Assembly: GCA_021014325.1 (NCBI GenBank)
Contig: CM037461.1
Location: 1,637,501-1,701,500, forward strand
Reading direction: 5' to 3'
DNA from: Plazaster borealis
Taxonomy: Eukaryota > Echinodermata > Asteroidea > Forcipulatida > Labidiasteridae
DNA length: 64,000 nucleotides
A program made the translations under genes and the position numbers. The notes beneath the pieces are model-generated. The model was not told the DNA's origin and ran no database searches. It saw only the letters and a program-made list of their open reading frames with translations. Position 1 is the first letter of the stretch, and each line of letters opens with the position of its first letter. Below, piece by piece: positions 21,601-36,269 of the stretch.

Positions 21601-24600
21601 AGAGGACTTTGGTGATTAAGGCATTACAGTGGGATGGGTGTGACTATACTGGGCCTTGCATTGGAATGGATGTTTAGTTCTACATAGGACTTTGGTGAGT
21701 AAGGTATTACAGTGGGATGAGTGTGACTATACTAGGCCTTGCAATGGAATGGATGTTTAGTTCTACATAGGACTTTGGTGAGTAAGGTATTACAGTGGGA
21801 TGAGTGTGACTATACTAGGCCTTGCAATGGAATGGATGTTTAGTTCTACAGAGGACTTCGGTGATTAAGGCATTACAGTGGGATGGGTGTGACTATACTG
21901 GGCCTTGCATTGGAATGGATGTTTAGTTCTACATAGGACTTTGGTGAGTAAGGTATTACAGTGGGATGGGTGTGACTGTACTAGGCCTTGCAATGGAATG
22001 GATGTTTAGTTCTACATAGGACTTTGGTGAGTAAGGTATTACAGTTGGATGGATGTGACTGTACTAGGCCTTGCAATGGAATGGATGTTTAGTTCTACAT
22101 AGGACTTTGGTGAGTAAGGTATTACAGTGGGATGGGGGTGACTATACTAGGCTTTGCAATGGAATGGATGTTTAGTTCTACAGAGGACTTTGGTGAGTAA
22201 GGTATTACAGTGGGATGAGTGTGACTATACTAGGCCTTGCAATGTAATGGATGTTTAGTTCTACAAAGGACTTTGGTGAGTAAGTATTACAGCGGGATGA
22301 GTGTGACTATACTAGGCCTTGCAATGGAATGGATGTTTAGTTCTACATAGGACTTTGGTGAGTAAGGTATTACAGTGGGATGAGTGTGACTATACTAGGC
22401 CTTGCAATGTAATGGATGTACAGTTCTACAAAGAACTTTGGTGAGTAAGTATTACAGTGGGATGGGGCTGACTATACTAGGCCTTGCAATGGAATGGATG
22501 TTTAGTTCTACAGAGGACTTTGGTGAGTAAGGTATTACAGTGGGATGGGGGTGACTATACTAGGCTTCAAAATATAATGGATGTTTAGTTCTACAGAGGA
22601 CTTTGGTGAGTAAGGTATTACAGTGGGATGAGTGTGACTATACTAGGCCTTGCAATGGAATGGATGTTTAGTTCTACAAAGGACTTTGGTGAGTAAGTAT
22701 TACAGCGGGATGGGGGTGACTATACTAGGCCTTGCAATGGAATGGACGTTTAGTTCTACAGAGGACTTTGGTGAGTAAGGTATTACAGTGGGATGGGGGT
22801 GACCGTACAAGGCCTTGCAATGGAATGGATGTTTAGTTCTACAGAGGACTTTGGTGAGTAAGGTATTACAGTGGGATGGGTGTGACTATACTAGGCCTTG
22901 CAATGGAATGGATGTTTAGTTCTACAGAGGACTTTGGTGAGTAAGGTATTACAGTGGGATGGGTGTGACTGTACTAGGCCTTGCATTGGAATGGATGTTT
23001 AGTTCTACAGAGGACTTTGGTGAGTAAGGTATTACAGTGGGATGGGGGTGACTATACTAGGGCTTGCATTGGAATGGATGTTTAGTTCTACATAGGACTT
23101 TGGTGAGTAAGGTATTACAGTGGGATGGGGGTGACTATACTAGGCCTTGCATTGGAATGGATGTTTAGTTCTACATAGGACTTTGGTGAGTAAGGTATTA
23201 CAGCGGGATGGGTGTGACTATACTAGGCCTTGCATTGGAATGGATGTTTAGTTCTACAGAGGACTTTGGTGAGTAAGGTATTACAGTGGGATGAGTGTGA
23301 CTATACTAGGCCTTGCAATGGAATGGATGTTTAGTTCTACATAGGACTTTGGTGAGTAAGGTATTACAGTAGGATGGGGGTGACTATACTAGGCCTTGCA
23401 TTGGAATGGATGTTTAGTTCTACATAGGACTTTGGTGAGTAAGGTATTACAGTGGGATGGGGGTGACTATACTAGGCCTTGCAATGGAATGGATGTTTAG
23501 TTCTACATAGGACTTTGGTGAGTAAGGTATTACAGTGGGATGGGGGTGACTATACTAGGCCTTGCAATGGAATGGATGTTTAGTTCTACATAGGACTTTG
23601 GTGAGTAAGGTATTACAGTGGGATGGGGGTGACTATACTAGGCCTTGCATTGGAATGGATGTTTAGTTCTACATAGGACTTTGGTGAGTAAGGTATTACA
23701 GTGGGATGGGGGTGACTATACTAGGCCTTGCATTGGAATGGATGTTTAGTTCTACAGATGACTTTGGTGAGTAAGGTATTACAGTGGGATGGGGGTGACT
23801 ATACTAGGCCTTGCATTGGAATGGATGTTTAGTTCTACATAGGACTTTGGTGAGTAAGGTATTACAGTGGGATGGAGGTGACTATACTAGGCCTTGCATT
23901 GGAATGGATGTTAAGTTCTACATAGGACTTTGGTGAGTAAGGTATTACAGCGGGATGGGTGTGACTATACTAGGCCTTGCATTGGAATGGATGTTTAGTT
24001 CTACATAGGACTTTGGTGAGTAAGGTATTACAGTGGGATGGGGGTGACTGTACAAGGCCTTGCATTGGAATGGATGTTTAGTTCTACATAGGACTTTGGT
24101 GAGTAAGGTATTACAGTGGGATGGGGGTGACTATACTAGGCCTTGCATTGGAATGGATGTTTAGTTCTACAGAGGACTTTTGTGAGTAAGGTATTACAGT
24201 GGGATGGGTGTGACTGTACTAGGCCTTGCATTGGAATGGATGTTTAGTTCTACAGAGGACTTTGGTGAGTAAGGTATTACAGTGGGATGGGGGTGACTAT
24301 ACTAGGCCTTGCAATGGAATGGATATTTAGTTCTACAGAGGACTTTGGTGAGTAAGGTATTACAGTGGGATGAGTGTGACTATACTGGGCCTTGTAGTGG
24401 AATGGATGTTTAGGTCTACGGAGGACTTTGGTGAGTAAGGTATTACAGCGGAATGAGTGTGACTATACTAGGCCTTGCAATGGAATGAATGTTTAGTTCT
24501 ACATAGGACTTTGGTGAGTAAGGTATTACAGCGGGATGAGTGTGACTGTACTAGGCCTTGCATTGGAATGGATGTTTAGTTCTACAGAGGACTTTGGTGA

Positions 24601-27600
24601 GTAAGGTATTACAGTGGGATGGGTGTGACTGTACTAGGCCTTGCATTGGAATGGATGTTTAGTTCTACAGAGGACTTTGGTGAGTAAGGTATTACAGTGG
24701 GATGAGTGTGACTATACTAGGCCTTGCATTGGAATGGATGTTTAGTTCTACAAAGGACTTTGGTGAGTAAGTATTACAGTGGGATGGGGGTGACTATACT
24801 AGGCCTTGCAATGGAATGGATGTTTAGTTCTACAGAGGACTTTGGTGAGTAAGGTATTACAGTGGGATGGGGGTGACTATACTAGGCTTCAAAATATAAT
24901 GGATGTTAGTTCTACAGAGGACTTTGGTGAGTAAGGTATTACAGTGGGATGGGTGTGACTATACTAGGCCTTACAATGGAATGGATGTTTAGTTATACAG
25001 AGGACTTTGGTGAGTAAGGTATTACAGCGGGATGAGTGTGACTATACTAGGCCTTGCAATGGAATGGATGTTTAGTTCTACATAGGACTTTGGTGAGTAA
25101 GGTATTACAGTGGGATGAGTGTGACTATACTAGGCCTTGCAATGTAATGGATGTACAGTTCTACAAAGAACTTTGGTGAGTAAGTATTACAGTGGGATGG
25201 GGCTGACTATACTAGGCCTTGCAATGGAATGGATGTTTAGTTCTACAGAGGACTTTGGTGAGTAAGGTATTACAGTGGGATGGGGGTGACTATACTAGGC
25301 TTCAAAATATAATGGATGTTTAGTTCTACAGAGGACTTTGGTGAGTAAGGTATTACAGTGGGATGAGTGTGACTATACTAGGCCTTGCAATGGAATGGAT
25401 GTTTAGTTCTACAAAGGACTTTGGTGAGTAAGTATTACAGCGGGATGGGGGTGACTATACTAGGCCTTGCAATGGAATGGACGTTTAGTTCTACAGAGGA
25501 CTTTGGTGAGTAAGGTATTACAGTGGGATGGGGGTGACCGTACAAGGCCTTGCAATGGAATGGATGTTTAGTTCTACAGAGGACTTTGGTGAGTAAGGTA
25601 TTACAGTGGGATGGGTGTGACTATACTAGGCCTTGCAATGGAATGGATGTTTAGTTCTACAGAGGACTTTGGTGAGTAAGGTATTACAGTGGGATGGGTG
25701 TGACTGTACTAGGCCTTGCATTGGAATGGATGTTTAGTTCTACAGAGGACTTTGGTGAGTAAGGTATTACAGTGGGATGGGGTGACTATACTAGGGCTTG
25801 CATTGGAATGGATGTTTAGTTCTACATAGGACTTTGGTGAGTAAGGTATTACAGTGGGATGGGGGTGACTATACTAGGCCTTGCATTGGAATGGATGTTT
25901 AGTTCTACATAGGACTTTGGTGAGTAAGGTATTACAGCGGGATGGGTGTGACTATACTAGGCCTTGCATTGGAATGGATGTTTAGTTCTACAGAGGACTT
26001 TGGTGAGTAAGGTATTACAGTGGGATGAGTGTGACTATACTAGGCCTTGCAATGGAATGGATGTTTAGTTCTACATAGGACTTTGGTGAGTAAGGTATTA
26101 CAGTAGGATGGGGGTGACTATACTAGGCCTTGCATTGGAATGGATGTTTAGTTCTACATAGGACTTTGGTGAGTAAGGTATTACAGTGGGATGGGGGTGA
26201 CTATACTAGGCCTTGCAATGGAATGGATGTTTAGTTCTACATAGGACTTTGGTGAGTAAGGTATTACAGTGGGATGGGGGTGACTATACTAGGCCTTGCA
26301 ATGGAATGGATGTTTAGTTCTACATAGGACTTTGGTGAGTAAGGTATTACAGTGGGATGGGGGTGACTATACTAGGCCTTGCATTGGAATGGATGTTTAG
26401 TTCTACATAGGACTTTGGTGAGTAAGGTATTACAGTGGGATGGGGGTGACTATACTAGGCCTTGCATTGGAATGGATGTTTAGTTCTACAGATGACTTTG
26501 GTGAGTAAGGTATTACAGTGGGATGGGGGTGACTATACTAGGCCTTGCATTGGAATGGATGTTTAGTTCTACATAGGACTTTGGTGAGTAAGGTATTACA
26601 GTGGGATGGAGGTGACTATACTAGGCCTTGCATTGGAATGGATGTTAAGTTCTACATAGGACTTTGGTGAGTAAGGTATTACAGCGGGATGGGTGTGACT
26701 ATACTAGGCCTTGCATTGGAATGGATGTTTAGTTCTACATAGGACTTTGGTGAGTAAGGTATTACAGTGGGATGGGGGTGACTGTACAAGGCCTTGCATT
26801 GGAATGGATGTTTAGTTCTACATAGGACTTTGGTGAGTAAGGTATTACAGTGGGATGGGGGTGACTATACTAGGCCTTGCATTGGAATGGATGTTTAGTT
26901 CTACAGAGGACTTTTGTGAGTAAGGTATTACAGTGGGATGGGTGTGACTGTACTAGGCCTTGCATTGGAATGGATGTTTAGTTCTACAGAGGACTTTGGT
27001 GAGTAAGGTATTACAGTGGGATGGGGGTGACTATACTAGGCCTTGCAATGGAATGGATATTTAGTTCTACAGAGGACTTTGGTGAGTAAGGTATTACAGT
27101 GGGATGAGTGTGACTATACTGGGCCTTGTAGTGGAATGGATGTTTAGGTCTACGGAGGACTTTGGTGAGTAAGGTATTACAGCGGAATGAGTGTGACTAT
27201 ACTAGGCCTTGCAATGGAATGAATGTTTAGTTCTACATAGGACTTTGGTGAGTAAGGTATTACAGCGGGATGAGTGTGACTGTACTAGGCCTTGCATTGG
27301 AATGGATGTTTAGTTCTACAGAGGACTTTGGTGAGTAAGGTATTACAGTGGGATGGGTGTGACTGTACTAGGCCTTGCATTGGAATGGATGTTTAGTTCT
27401 ACAGAGGACTTTGGTGAGTAAGGTATTACAGTGGGATGAGTGTGACTATACTAGGCCTTGCATTGGAATGGATGTTTAGTTCTACAAAGGACTTTGGTGA
27501 GTAAGTATTACAGTGGGATGGGGGTGACTATACTAGGCCTTGCAATGGAATGGATGTTTAGTTCTACAGAGGACTTTGGTGAGTAAGGTATTACAGTGGG

Positions 27601-30600
27601 ATGGGGGTGACTATACTAGGCTTCAAAATATAATGGATGTTAGTTCTACAGAGGACTTTGGTGAGTAAGGTATTACAGTGGGATGGGTGTGACTATACTA
27701 GGCCTTACAATGGAATGGATGTTTAGTTATACAGAGGACTTTGGTGAGTAAGGTATTACAGTGGGATGGGTGTGACTATACTAGGCCTTGCAATGGAATG
27801 GATGTTTAGTTCTACAGAGGACTTTGGTGAGTAAGGTATTACAGTGGGATGGGTGTGACTGTACTAGGCCTAGCATTGGAATGGATGTTTAGTTCTACAG
27901 AGGACTTTTGTAAGGTATTACAGTGGGATGGGTGTGACTGTACTAGGCCTTGCATTGGAATGGATGTTTAGTTCTACAGAGGACTTTGGTGAGTAAGGTA
28001 TTACAGTGGGATGGGGGTGACTATACTAGGCCTTGCAATGGAATGGATATTTAGTTCTACAGAGGACTTTGGTGAGTAAGGTATTACAGTGGGATGAGTG
28101 TGACTATACTGGGCCTTGTAGTGGAATGGATGTTTAGGTCTACGGAGGACTTTGGTGGGTAAGGTATTACAGCGGGATGAGTGTGACTATACTAGGCCTT
28201 GCAATGGAATGGATGTTTAGTTCTACATAGGACTTTGGTGAGTAAGGTATTACAGCGGGATGAGTGTGACTGTACTAGGCCTTGCATTGGAATGGATGTT
28301 TAGTTCTACAGAGGACTTTGGTGAGTAAGGTATTACAGTGGGATGGGTGTGACTGTACTAGGCCTTGCATTGGAATGGATGTTTAGTTCTACAGAGGACT
28401 TTTGTGAGTAAGGTATTACAGTGGGATGGGTGTGACTGTACTAGGCCTTGCATTGGAATGGATGTTTAGTTCTACAGAGGACTTTGGTGAGTAAGGTATT
28501 ACAGTGGGATGGGGGTGACTATACTAGGCCTTGCAATGGAATGGATGTTTAGGTCTACGGAGGACTTTGGTGAGTAAGGTATTACAGCGGGATGAGTGTG
28601 ACTATACTAGGCCTTGCAATGGAATGGATGTTTAGTTCTACAAAGGACTTTGGTGTGTAAGGTATTACAGTGGGATGGGGGTGACTATACTAGGCCTTGC
28701 AATGGAATGGATGTTTAGTTCTACAGATGACTTTGGTGAGTAAGGTATTACAGTGGGATGGGGGTGACTATACTAGGCCTTGCATTGGAATGGATGTTTA
28801 GTTCTACATAGGACTTTGGTGAGTAAGGTATTACAGTGGGATGGAGGTGACTATACTAGGCCTTGCATTGGAATGGATGTTAAGTTCTACATAGGACTTT
28901 GGTGAGTAAGGTATTACAGCGGGATGGGTGTGACTATACTAGGCCTTGCATTGGAATGGATGTTTAGTTCTACATAGGACTTTGGTGAGTAAGGTATTAC
29001 AGTGGGATGGGGGTGACTGTACAAGGCCTTGCATTGGAATGGATGTTTAGTTCTACATAGGACTTTGGTGAGTAAGGTATTACAGTGGGATGGGGGTGAC
29101 TATACTAGGCCTTGCATTGGAATGGATGTTTAGTTCTACAGAGGACTTTTGTGAGTAAGGTATTACAGTGGGATGGGTGTGACTGTACTAGGCCTTGCAT
29201 TGGAATGGATGTTTAGTTCTACAGAGGACTTTGGTGAGTAAGGTATTACAGTGGGATGGGGGTGACTATACTAGGCCTTGCAATGGAATGGATATTTAGT
29301 TCTACAGAGGACTTTGGTGAGTAAGGTATTACAGTGGGATGAGTGTGACTATACTGGGCCTTGTAGTGGAATGGATGTTTAGGTCTACGGAGGACTTTGG
29401 TGAGTAAGGTATTACAGCGGAATGAGTGTGACTATACTAGGCCTTGCAATGGAATGAATGTTTAGTTCTACATAGGACTTTGGTGAGTAAGGTATTACAG
29501 CGGGATGAGTGTGACTGTACTAGGCCTTGCATTGGAATGGATGTTTAGTTCTACAGAGGACTTTGGTGAGTAAGGTATTACAGTGGGATGGGTGTGACTG
29601 TACTAGGCCTTGCATTGGAATGGATGTTTAGTTCTACAGAGGACTTTGGTGAGTAAGGTATTACAGTGGGATGAGTGTGACTATACTAGGCCTTGCATTG
29701 GAATGGATGTTTAGTTCTACAAAGGACTTTGGTGAGTAAGTATTACAGTGGGATGGGGGTGACTATACTAGGCCTTGCAATGGAATGGATGTTTAGTTCT
29801 ACAGAGGACTTTGGTGAGTAAGGTATTACAGTGGGATGGGGGTGACTATACTAGGCTTCAAAATATAATGGATGTTAGTTCTACAGAGGACTTTGGTGAG
29901 TAAGGTATTACAGTGGGATGGGTGTGACTATACTAGGCCTTACAATGGAATGGATGTTTAGTTATACAGAGGACTTTGGTGAGTAAGGTATTACAGTGGG
30001 ATGGGTGTGACTATACTAGGCCTTGCAATGGAATGGATGTTTAGTTCTACAGAGGACTTTGGTGAGTAAGGTATTACAGTGGGATGGGTGTGACTGTACT
30101 AGGCCTAGCATTGGAATGGATGTTTAGTTCTACAGAGGACTTTTGTAAGGTATTACAGTGGGATGGGTGTGACTGTACTAGGCCTTGCATTGGAATGGAT
30201 GTTTAGTTCTACAGAGGACTTTGGTGAGTAAGGTATTACAGTGGGATGGGGGTGACTATACTAGGCCTTGCAATGGAATGGATATTTAGTTCTACAGAGG
30301 ACTTTGGTGAGTAAGGTATTACAGTGGGATGAGTGTGACTATACTGGGCCTTGTAGTGGAATGGATGTTTAGGTCTACGGAGGACTTTGGTGGGTAAGGT
30401 ATTACAGCGGGATGAGTGTGACTATACTAGGCCTTGCAATGGAATGGATGTTTAGTTCTACATAGGACTTTGGTGAGTAAGGTATTACAGCGGGATGAGT
30501 GTGACTGTACTAGGCCTTGCATTGGAATGGATGTTTAGTTCTACAGAGGACTTTGGTGAGTAAGGTATTACAGTGGGATGGGTGTGACTGTACTAGGCCT

Positions 30601-33600
30601 TGCATTGGAATGGATGTTTAGTTCTACAGAGGACTTTTGTGAGTAAGGTATTACAGTGGGATGGGTGTGACTGTACTAGGCCTTGCATTGGAATGGATGT
30701 TTAGTTCTACAGAGGACTTTGGTGAGTAAGGTATTACAGTGGGATGGGGGTGACTATACTAGGCCTTGCAATGGAATGGATGTTTAGGTCTACGGAGGAC
30801 TTTGGTGAGTAAGGTATTACAGCGGGATGAGTGTGACTATACTAGGCCTTGCAATGGAATGGATGTTTAGTTCTACAAAGGACTTTGGTGTGTAAGGTAT
30901 TACAGTGGGATGGGGGTGACTATACTAGGCCTTGCAATGGAATGGATGTTTAGTTCTACATAGGACTTTGGTGAGTAAGGTATTACAGTGGGATGAGTGT
31001 GACTATACTAGGCCTTGCAATGGAATGGATGTTTAGTTCTACATAGGACTTTGGTGAGTAAGGTATTACAGTGGGATGAGTGTGACTATACTAGGCCTTG
31101 CAATGGAATGGATGTTTAGTTCTACATAGGACTTTGGTGAGTAAGGTATTACAGTGGGATGAGTGTGACTATACTAGGCCTTGCAATGGAATGGATGTTT
31201 AGTTCTACAGAGGACTTTGGTGATTAAGGCATTACAGTGGGATGGGTGTGACTATACTGGGCCTTGCATTGGAATGGATGTTTAGTTCTACATAGGACTT
31301 TGGTGAGTAAGGTATTACAGTGGGATGAGTGTGACTATACTAGGCCTTGCAATGGAATGGATGTTTAGTTCTACATAGGACTTTGGTGAGTAAGGTATTA
31401 CAGTGGGATGAGTGTGACTATACTAGGCCTTGCAATGGAATGGATGTTTAGTTCTACAGAGGACTTCGGTGATTAAGGCATTACAGTGGGATGGGTGTGA
31501 CTATACTGGGCCTTGCATTGGAATGGATGTTTAGTTCTACATAGGACTTTGGTGAGTAAGGTATTACAGTGGGATGGGTGTGACTGTACTAGGCCTTGCA
31601 ATGGAATGGATGTTTAGTTCTACATAGGACTTTGGTGAGTAAGGTATTACAGTTGGATGGATGTGACTGTACTAGGCCTTGCAATGGAATGGATGTTTAG
31701 TTCTACATAGGACTTTGGTGAGTAAGGTATTACAGTGGGATGGGGGTGACTATACTAGGCCTTGCAATGGAATGGATGTTTAGTTCTACAGAGGACTTTG
31801 GTGAGTAAGGTATTACAGTGGGATGAGTGTGACTATACTAGGCCTTGCAATGTAATGGATGTTTAGTTCTACAAAGGACTTTGGTGAGTAAGTATTACAG
31901 CGGGATGAGTGTGACTATACTAGGCCTTGCAATGGAATGGATGTTTAGTTCTACGTAGGACTTTGGTGAGTAAGGTATTACAGTGGGATGAGTGTGACTA
32001 TACTAGGCCTTGCAATGTAATGGATGTTTAGTTCTACAAAGGACTTTGGTGAGTAAGTATTACAGTGGGATGGGGGTGACTATACTAGGCCTTGCAATGG
32101 AATGGATGTTTAGTTCTACAGAGGACTTTGGTGAGTAAGGTATTACAGTGGGATGGGGGTGACTATACTAGGCTTCAAAATATAATGGATGTTTAGTTCT
32201 ACAGAGGACTTTGGTGAGTAATGTATTACAGTGGGATGAGTGTGACTATACTAGGCCTTGCAATGGAATGGATGTTTAGTTCTACAAAGGACTTTGGTGA
32301 GTAAGTATTACAGCGGGATGGGGGTGACTATACTAGGCCTTGCAATGGAATGGATGTTTAGTTCTACAGAGGACTTTGGTGAGTAAGGTATTACAGTGGG
32401 ATGGGGGTGACCGTACAAGGCCTTGCAATGGAATGGATGTTTAGTTCTACAGAGGACTTTGGTGAGTAAGGTATTACAGTGGGATGGGTGTGACTATACT
32501 AGGCCTTGCAATGGAATGGATGTTTAGTTCTACAGAGGACTTTGGTGAGTAAGGTATTACAGTGGGATGGGTGTGACTGTACTAGGCCTTGCATTGGAAT
32601 GGATGTTTAGTTCTACAGAGGACTTTGGTGAGTAAGGTATTACAGTGGGATGGGGGTGACTATACTAGGCCTTGCATTGGAATGGATGTTTAGTTCTACA
32701 TAGGACTTTGGTGAGTAAGGTATTACAGTGGGATGGGGGTGACTATACTAGGCCTTGCATTGGAATGGATGTTTAGTTCTACATAGGACTTTGGTGAGTA
32801 AGGTATTACAGCGGGATGGGTGTGACTATACTAGGCCTTGCATTGGAATGGATGTTTAGTTCTACAGAGGACTTTGGTGAGTAAGGTATTACAGTGGGAT
32901 GAGTGTGACTATACTAGGCCTTGCAATGGAATGGATGTTTAGTTCTACATAGGACTTTGGTGAGTAAGGTATTACAGCGGGATAGGGGTGACTATACTAG
33001 GCCTTGCATTGGAATGGATGTTTAGTTCTACATAGGACTTTGGTGAGTAAGGTATTACAGTGGGATGGGGGTGACTATACTAGGTCTTGCATTGGAATGG
33101 ATGTTTAGTTCTACAGAGGACTTTGGTGAGTAAGGTATTACAGTGGGATGGGGGTGACTATACTAGGCCTTGCAATGGAATGGATGTTTAGTTCTACATA
33201 GGACTTTGGTGAGTAAGGTATTACAGCGGGATGGGTGTGACTATACTAGGCCTTGCAATGGAATGGATGTTTAGTTCTACATAGGACTTTGGTGAGTAAG
33301 GTATTACAGTGGGATGGGTGTGACTATACTAGGCCTTGCATTGGAATGGATGTTTAGTTCTACATAGGACTTTGGTGAGTAAGGTATTACAGTGGGATGG
33401 GGGTGACTATACTAGGCCTTGCATTGGAATGGATGTTTAGTTCTACAGAGGACTTTGGTGAGTAAGGTATTACAGTGGGATGGGGGTGACTATACTAGGC
33501 CTTGCATTGGAATGGATGTTTAGTTCTACATAGGACTTTGGTGAGTAAGGTATTACAGTGGGATGGAGGTGACTATACTAGGCCTTGCATTGGAATGGAT

Positions 33601-35440
33601 GTTAAGTTCTACATAGGACTTTGGTGAGTAAGGTATTACAGCGGGATGGGTGTGACTATACTAGGCCTTGCATTGGAATGGATGTTTAGTTCTACATAGG
33701 ACTTTGGTGAGTAAGGTATTACAGTGGGATGGGGGTGACTGTACAAGGCCTTGCATTGGAATGGATGTTTAGTTCTACATAGGACTTTGGTGAGTAAGGT
33801 ATTACAGTGGGATGGGGGTGACTGTACAAGGCCCTGCATTGGAATGGATGTTTAGTTCTACATAGGACTTTGGTGAGTAAGGTATTACAGTGGGATGGGG
33901 GTGACTATACTAGGCCTTGCATTGGAATGGATGTTTAGTTCTACATAGGACTTTGGTGAGTAAGGTATTACAGCGGGATGAGTGTGACTATACTAGGCCT
34001 TGCAATGGAATGGATGTTTAGTTCTACATAGGACTTTGGTGAGTAAGGTATTACAGTGGGATGAGTGTGACTATACTAGGCCTTGCATTGGAATGGATGT
34101 TTAGTTCTACATAGGACTTTGGTGAGTAAGGTATTACAGTGGGATGAGTGTGACTATACTAGGCCTTGCAATGGAATGGATGTTTAGTTCTACAGAGGAC
34201 TTTGGTGAGTAAGGTATTACAGCGGGATGAGTGTGACTATACTAGGCCTTGCAATGGAATGGATGTTTAGTTCTACAGAGGACTTTGGTGAGTAAGGTAT
34301 TACAGTGGGATGGGGGTGACTGTACAAGGCCTTGCATTGGAATGGATGTTTAGTTCTACATAGGACTTTGGTGAGTAAGGTATTACAGTGGGATGGGGGT
34401 GACTATACTAGGCCTTGCATTGGAATGGATGTTTAGTTCTACATAGGACTTTGGTGAGTAAGGTATTACAGCGGGATGGGTGTGACTATACTAGGCCTTG
34501 CATTGGAATGGATGTTTAGTTCTACATAGGACTTTGGTGAGTAAGGTATTACAGTGGGATGGGGGTGACTGTACAAGGCCTTGCATTGGAATGGATGTTT
34601 AGTTCTACATAGGACTTTGGTGAGTAAGGTATTATTGTGGGATGGGGGTGACTATACTAGGCCTTGCATTGGAATGGATGTTTAGTTCTACATAGGACTT
34701 TGGTGAGTAAGGTATTACAGCGGGATGAGTGTGACTATACTAGGCCTTGCAATGGAATGGATGTTTAGTTCTACAGAGGACTTTGGTGAGTAAGGTATTA
34801 CAGTGGGATGAGGGTGACTCTACTAGGCTTCAAAATATAATGGATGTTTAGTTCTACAGAGGACTTTGGTGAGTAAGGTATTACAGTGGGATGAGTGTGA
34901 CTATACTAGGCCTTGCAATGGAATGGATTTTTAGTTATACAGAGGACTTTGGTTAGTAAGGTATTACAGTGGGATGAGGGTGACTATACTAGGCCTTGCA
35001 ATGGAATGGATGTTTAGTTCTACAGAGGACTTTGGTGAGTAAGGTATTACAGTAGGATGGGGGTGACCGTACAAGGCCTTGCAATGGAATGGATGTTTAG
35101 TTCTACAGAGGACTTTGGTGAGTAAGGTATTACAGTGGGATGGGTGTGACTATACTAGGCCTTGTAGTGGAATGGATTTTTAGCACATACATGTGGAGGA
35201 CTTTGGTCTTACTTGGGATAAAACTAAGACCTTGTGATGGAACGTGTGTTAGTAAAGTTTGAAAGAGAATTGGGATGAGTAAGGTTATACTCTGGGATGA
35301 ATTTGACTACATAGATGTATATTAAACCTTGTGATGGACTGGATGGAATGGGTGTTTTTGAAGCTGGATAAATAACTGCTTGGTAAGGTCTACAGTTGAA
35401 TGGATGTAACTGCTACACTAAGACCTTGTAATGGGTGGAT
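15620..35440 (+). repeat. 83-bp satellite array (about 235 units)
   Basis: The unit contains, in order, GTATTACAGTGGGATGGGTG, TGACTATACTAGGCCTTGCA, ATGGAATGGATGTTTAGTTC and TACAGAGGACTTTGGTGAGT, then AAG: 83 bp. From about 15840 to 35177 the copies are 90-98% alike; the flanks (15620-15840 and 35177-35440) hold diverged units. Common variants are AATGG/TTGG, ACAGAGG/ACATAGG, GGGGGTG/GGGTGTG, an 82-bp form (GAGTAAGTATTACAG) and a form with AGGCTTCAAAATATAATGG. Blocks recur at 1328 bp (16 units), about 2235 bp (27 units) and about 2735 bp (33 units). The repeated 67-aa frames on the minus strand are by-products of a unit length that is not divisible by three. Confidence 0.97.
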
Positions 35441-35473
35441 TGGGAGTTAGAGAAGCTTGGTGTGGAGGCTGTC

Positions 35474-36269
35474 TTAAAGGGGCACACCGGCTCACCATTT
35501 ACGTAATTTAGTGAAGTAGAGTCACAAACAATAAATAATTTGATGTTAAAACAAAAAAAATCATAAAATTAGCACGGAATTAACGAAAAATAGTGAAAAA
35601 ACCGAAACGCGGTCAAAGGTCAGCGTATACGCTTTTCCAGCCGAGTGTGTGCAGCGCAGTCAATCCAACACGGGCACTGCCTAAAACCCCCTTGGAATCA
35701 AACGTCATTATGGTCTGGCTCCCAACCCCCAGACAGGCCCGAAGCCACGGCTATTGGCAAGCTGAGGAGTTCATGCCCCTAGGTTTCAACGCTCTCTGGC
35801 CCCACGGGATGTAGCGCCGGCTGACGGGATATGCCCCCAAGGCTTACGTTGTGATTTCTCCACGCCTTTGGGCCATGCAACACGTCTCCGTTACACGGAC
35901 TCTTTGAATGCGAATCTTACGTTGGATTTTTCACCATTATTTACATCTTGTAGCGATAATTTGAATACATGATCTTTTTCGTCAATTACTCGTTAATAAT
36001 TGTGTAAAAAAAAGATTTCAATTTGGTTTGGTAAGTTACTTTTAAACGGCTGGAAGTAAAACTAACTCGGAAGGTCACGTGATTGTTTGAACCAGTTTGT
36101 GGTTCAAACTATCACGTGACCTTCGTTTTTGTTTAAAAATGCTCAAAAATGGCTAAATTTGATGATTTTTTTATAGACTGTTCTTCTTCATTCCTGGAAG
36201 ACCGTTGAAGTCATATTTTAGTCTATTTTGTAGCCCAAAAAGCCCAATTCAGCCGGTGTGTCCCTTCAA
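35474..36269. mobile_element. DNA-transposon-like element with AAAGGGGCACACCGGCT ends, copy 1
   Basis: It starts TTAAAGGGGCACACCGGCTC and ends AGCCGGTGTGTCCCTTCAA, forming terminal inverted repeats of about 16 bp. It is homologous to 59165-60142 but lacks about 175 bp of that copy's interior. The 73-codon frame at 35593 has no recognisable domain. The flank TTAA/TCAA may be part of the end or a target duplication. Confidence 0.75.

Noticed and set aside
17228..33839. Repeated 67-76 codon frames on the minus strand (MQGLVQS...)
   Set aside because: They are readings of the 83-bp satellite. A unit not divisible by three gives all frames in turn, and there is no splice or start context.
15620..35440. 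CRISPR-like array
   Set aside because: The 83-bp units are contiguous with no unique spacers, and the sequence is eukaryotic.
15620..35440. Centromeric satellite because of ATGGAATGG (GGAAT-like) motifs
   Set aside because: The motif also occurs in the neighbouring exon, the array is only 20 kb, and genes flank it closely. No positive evidence for a centromere.
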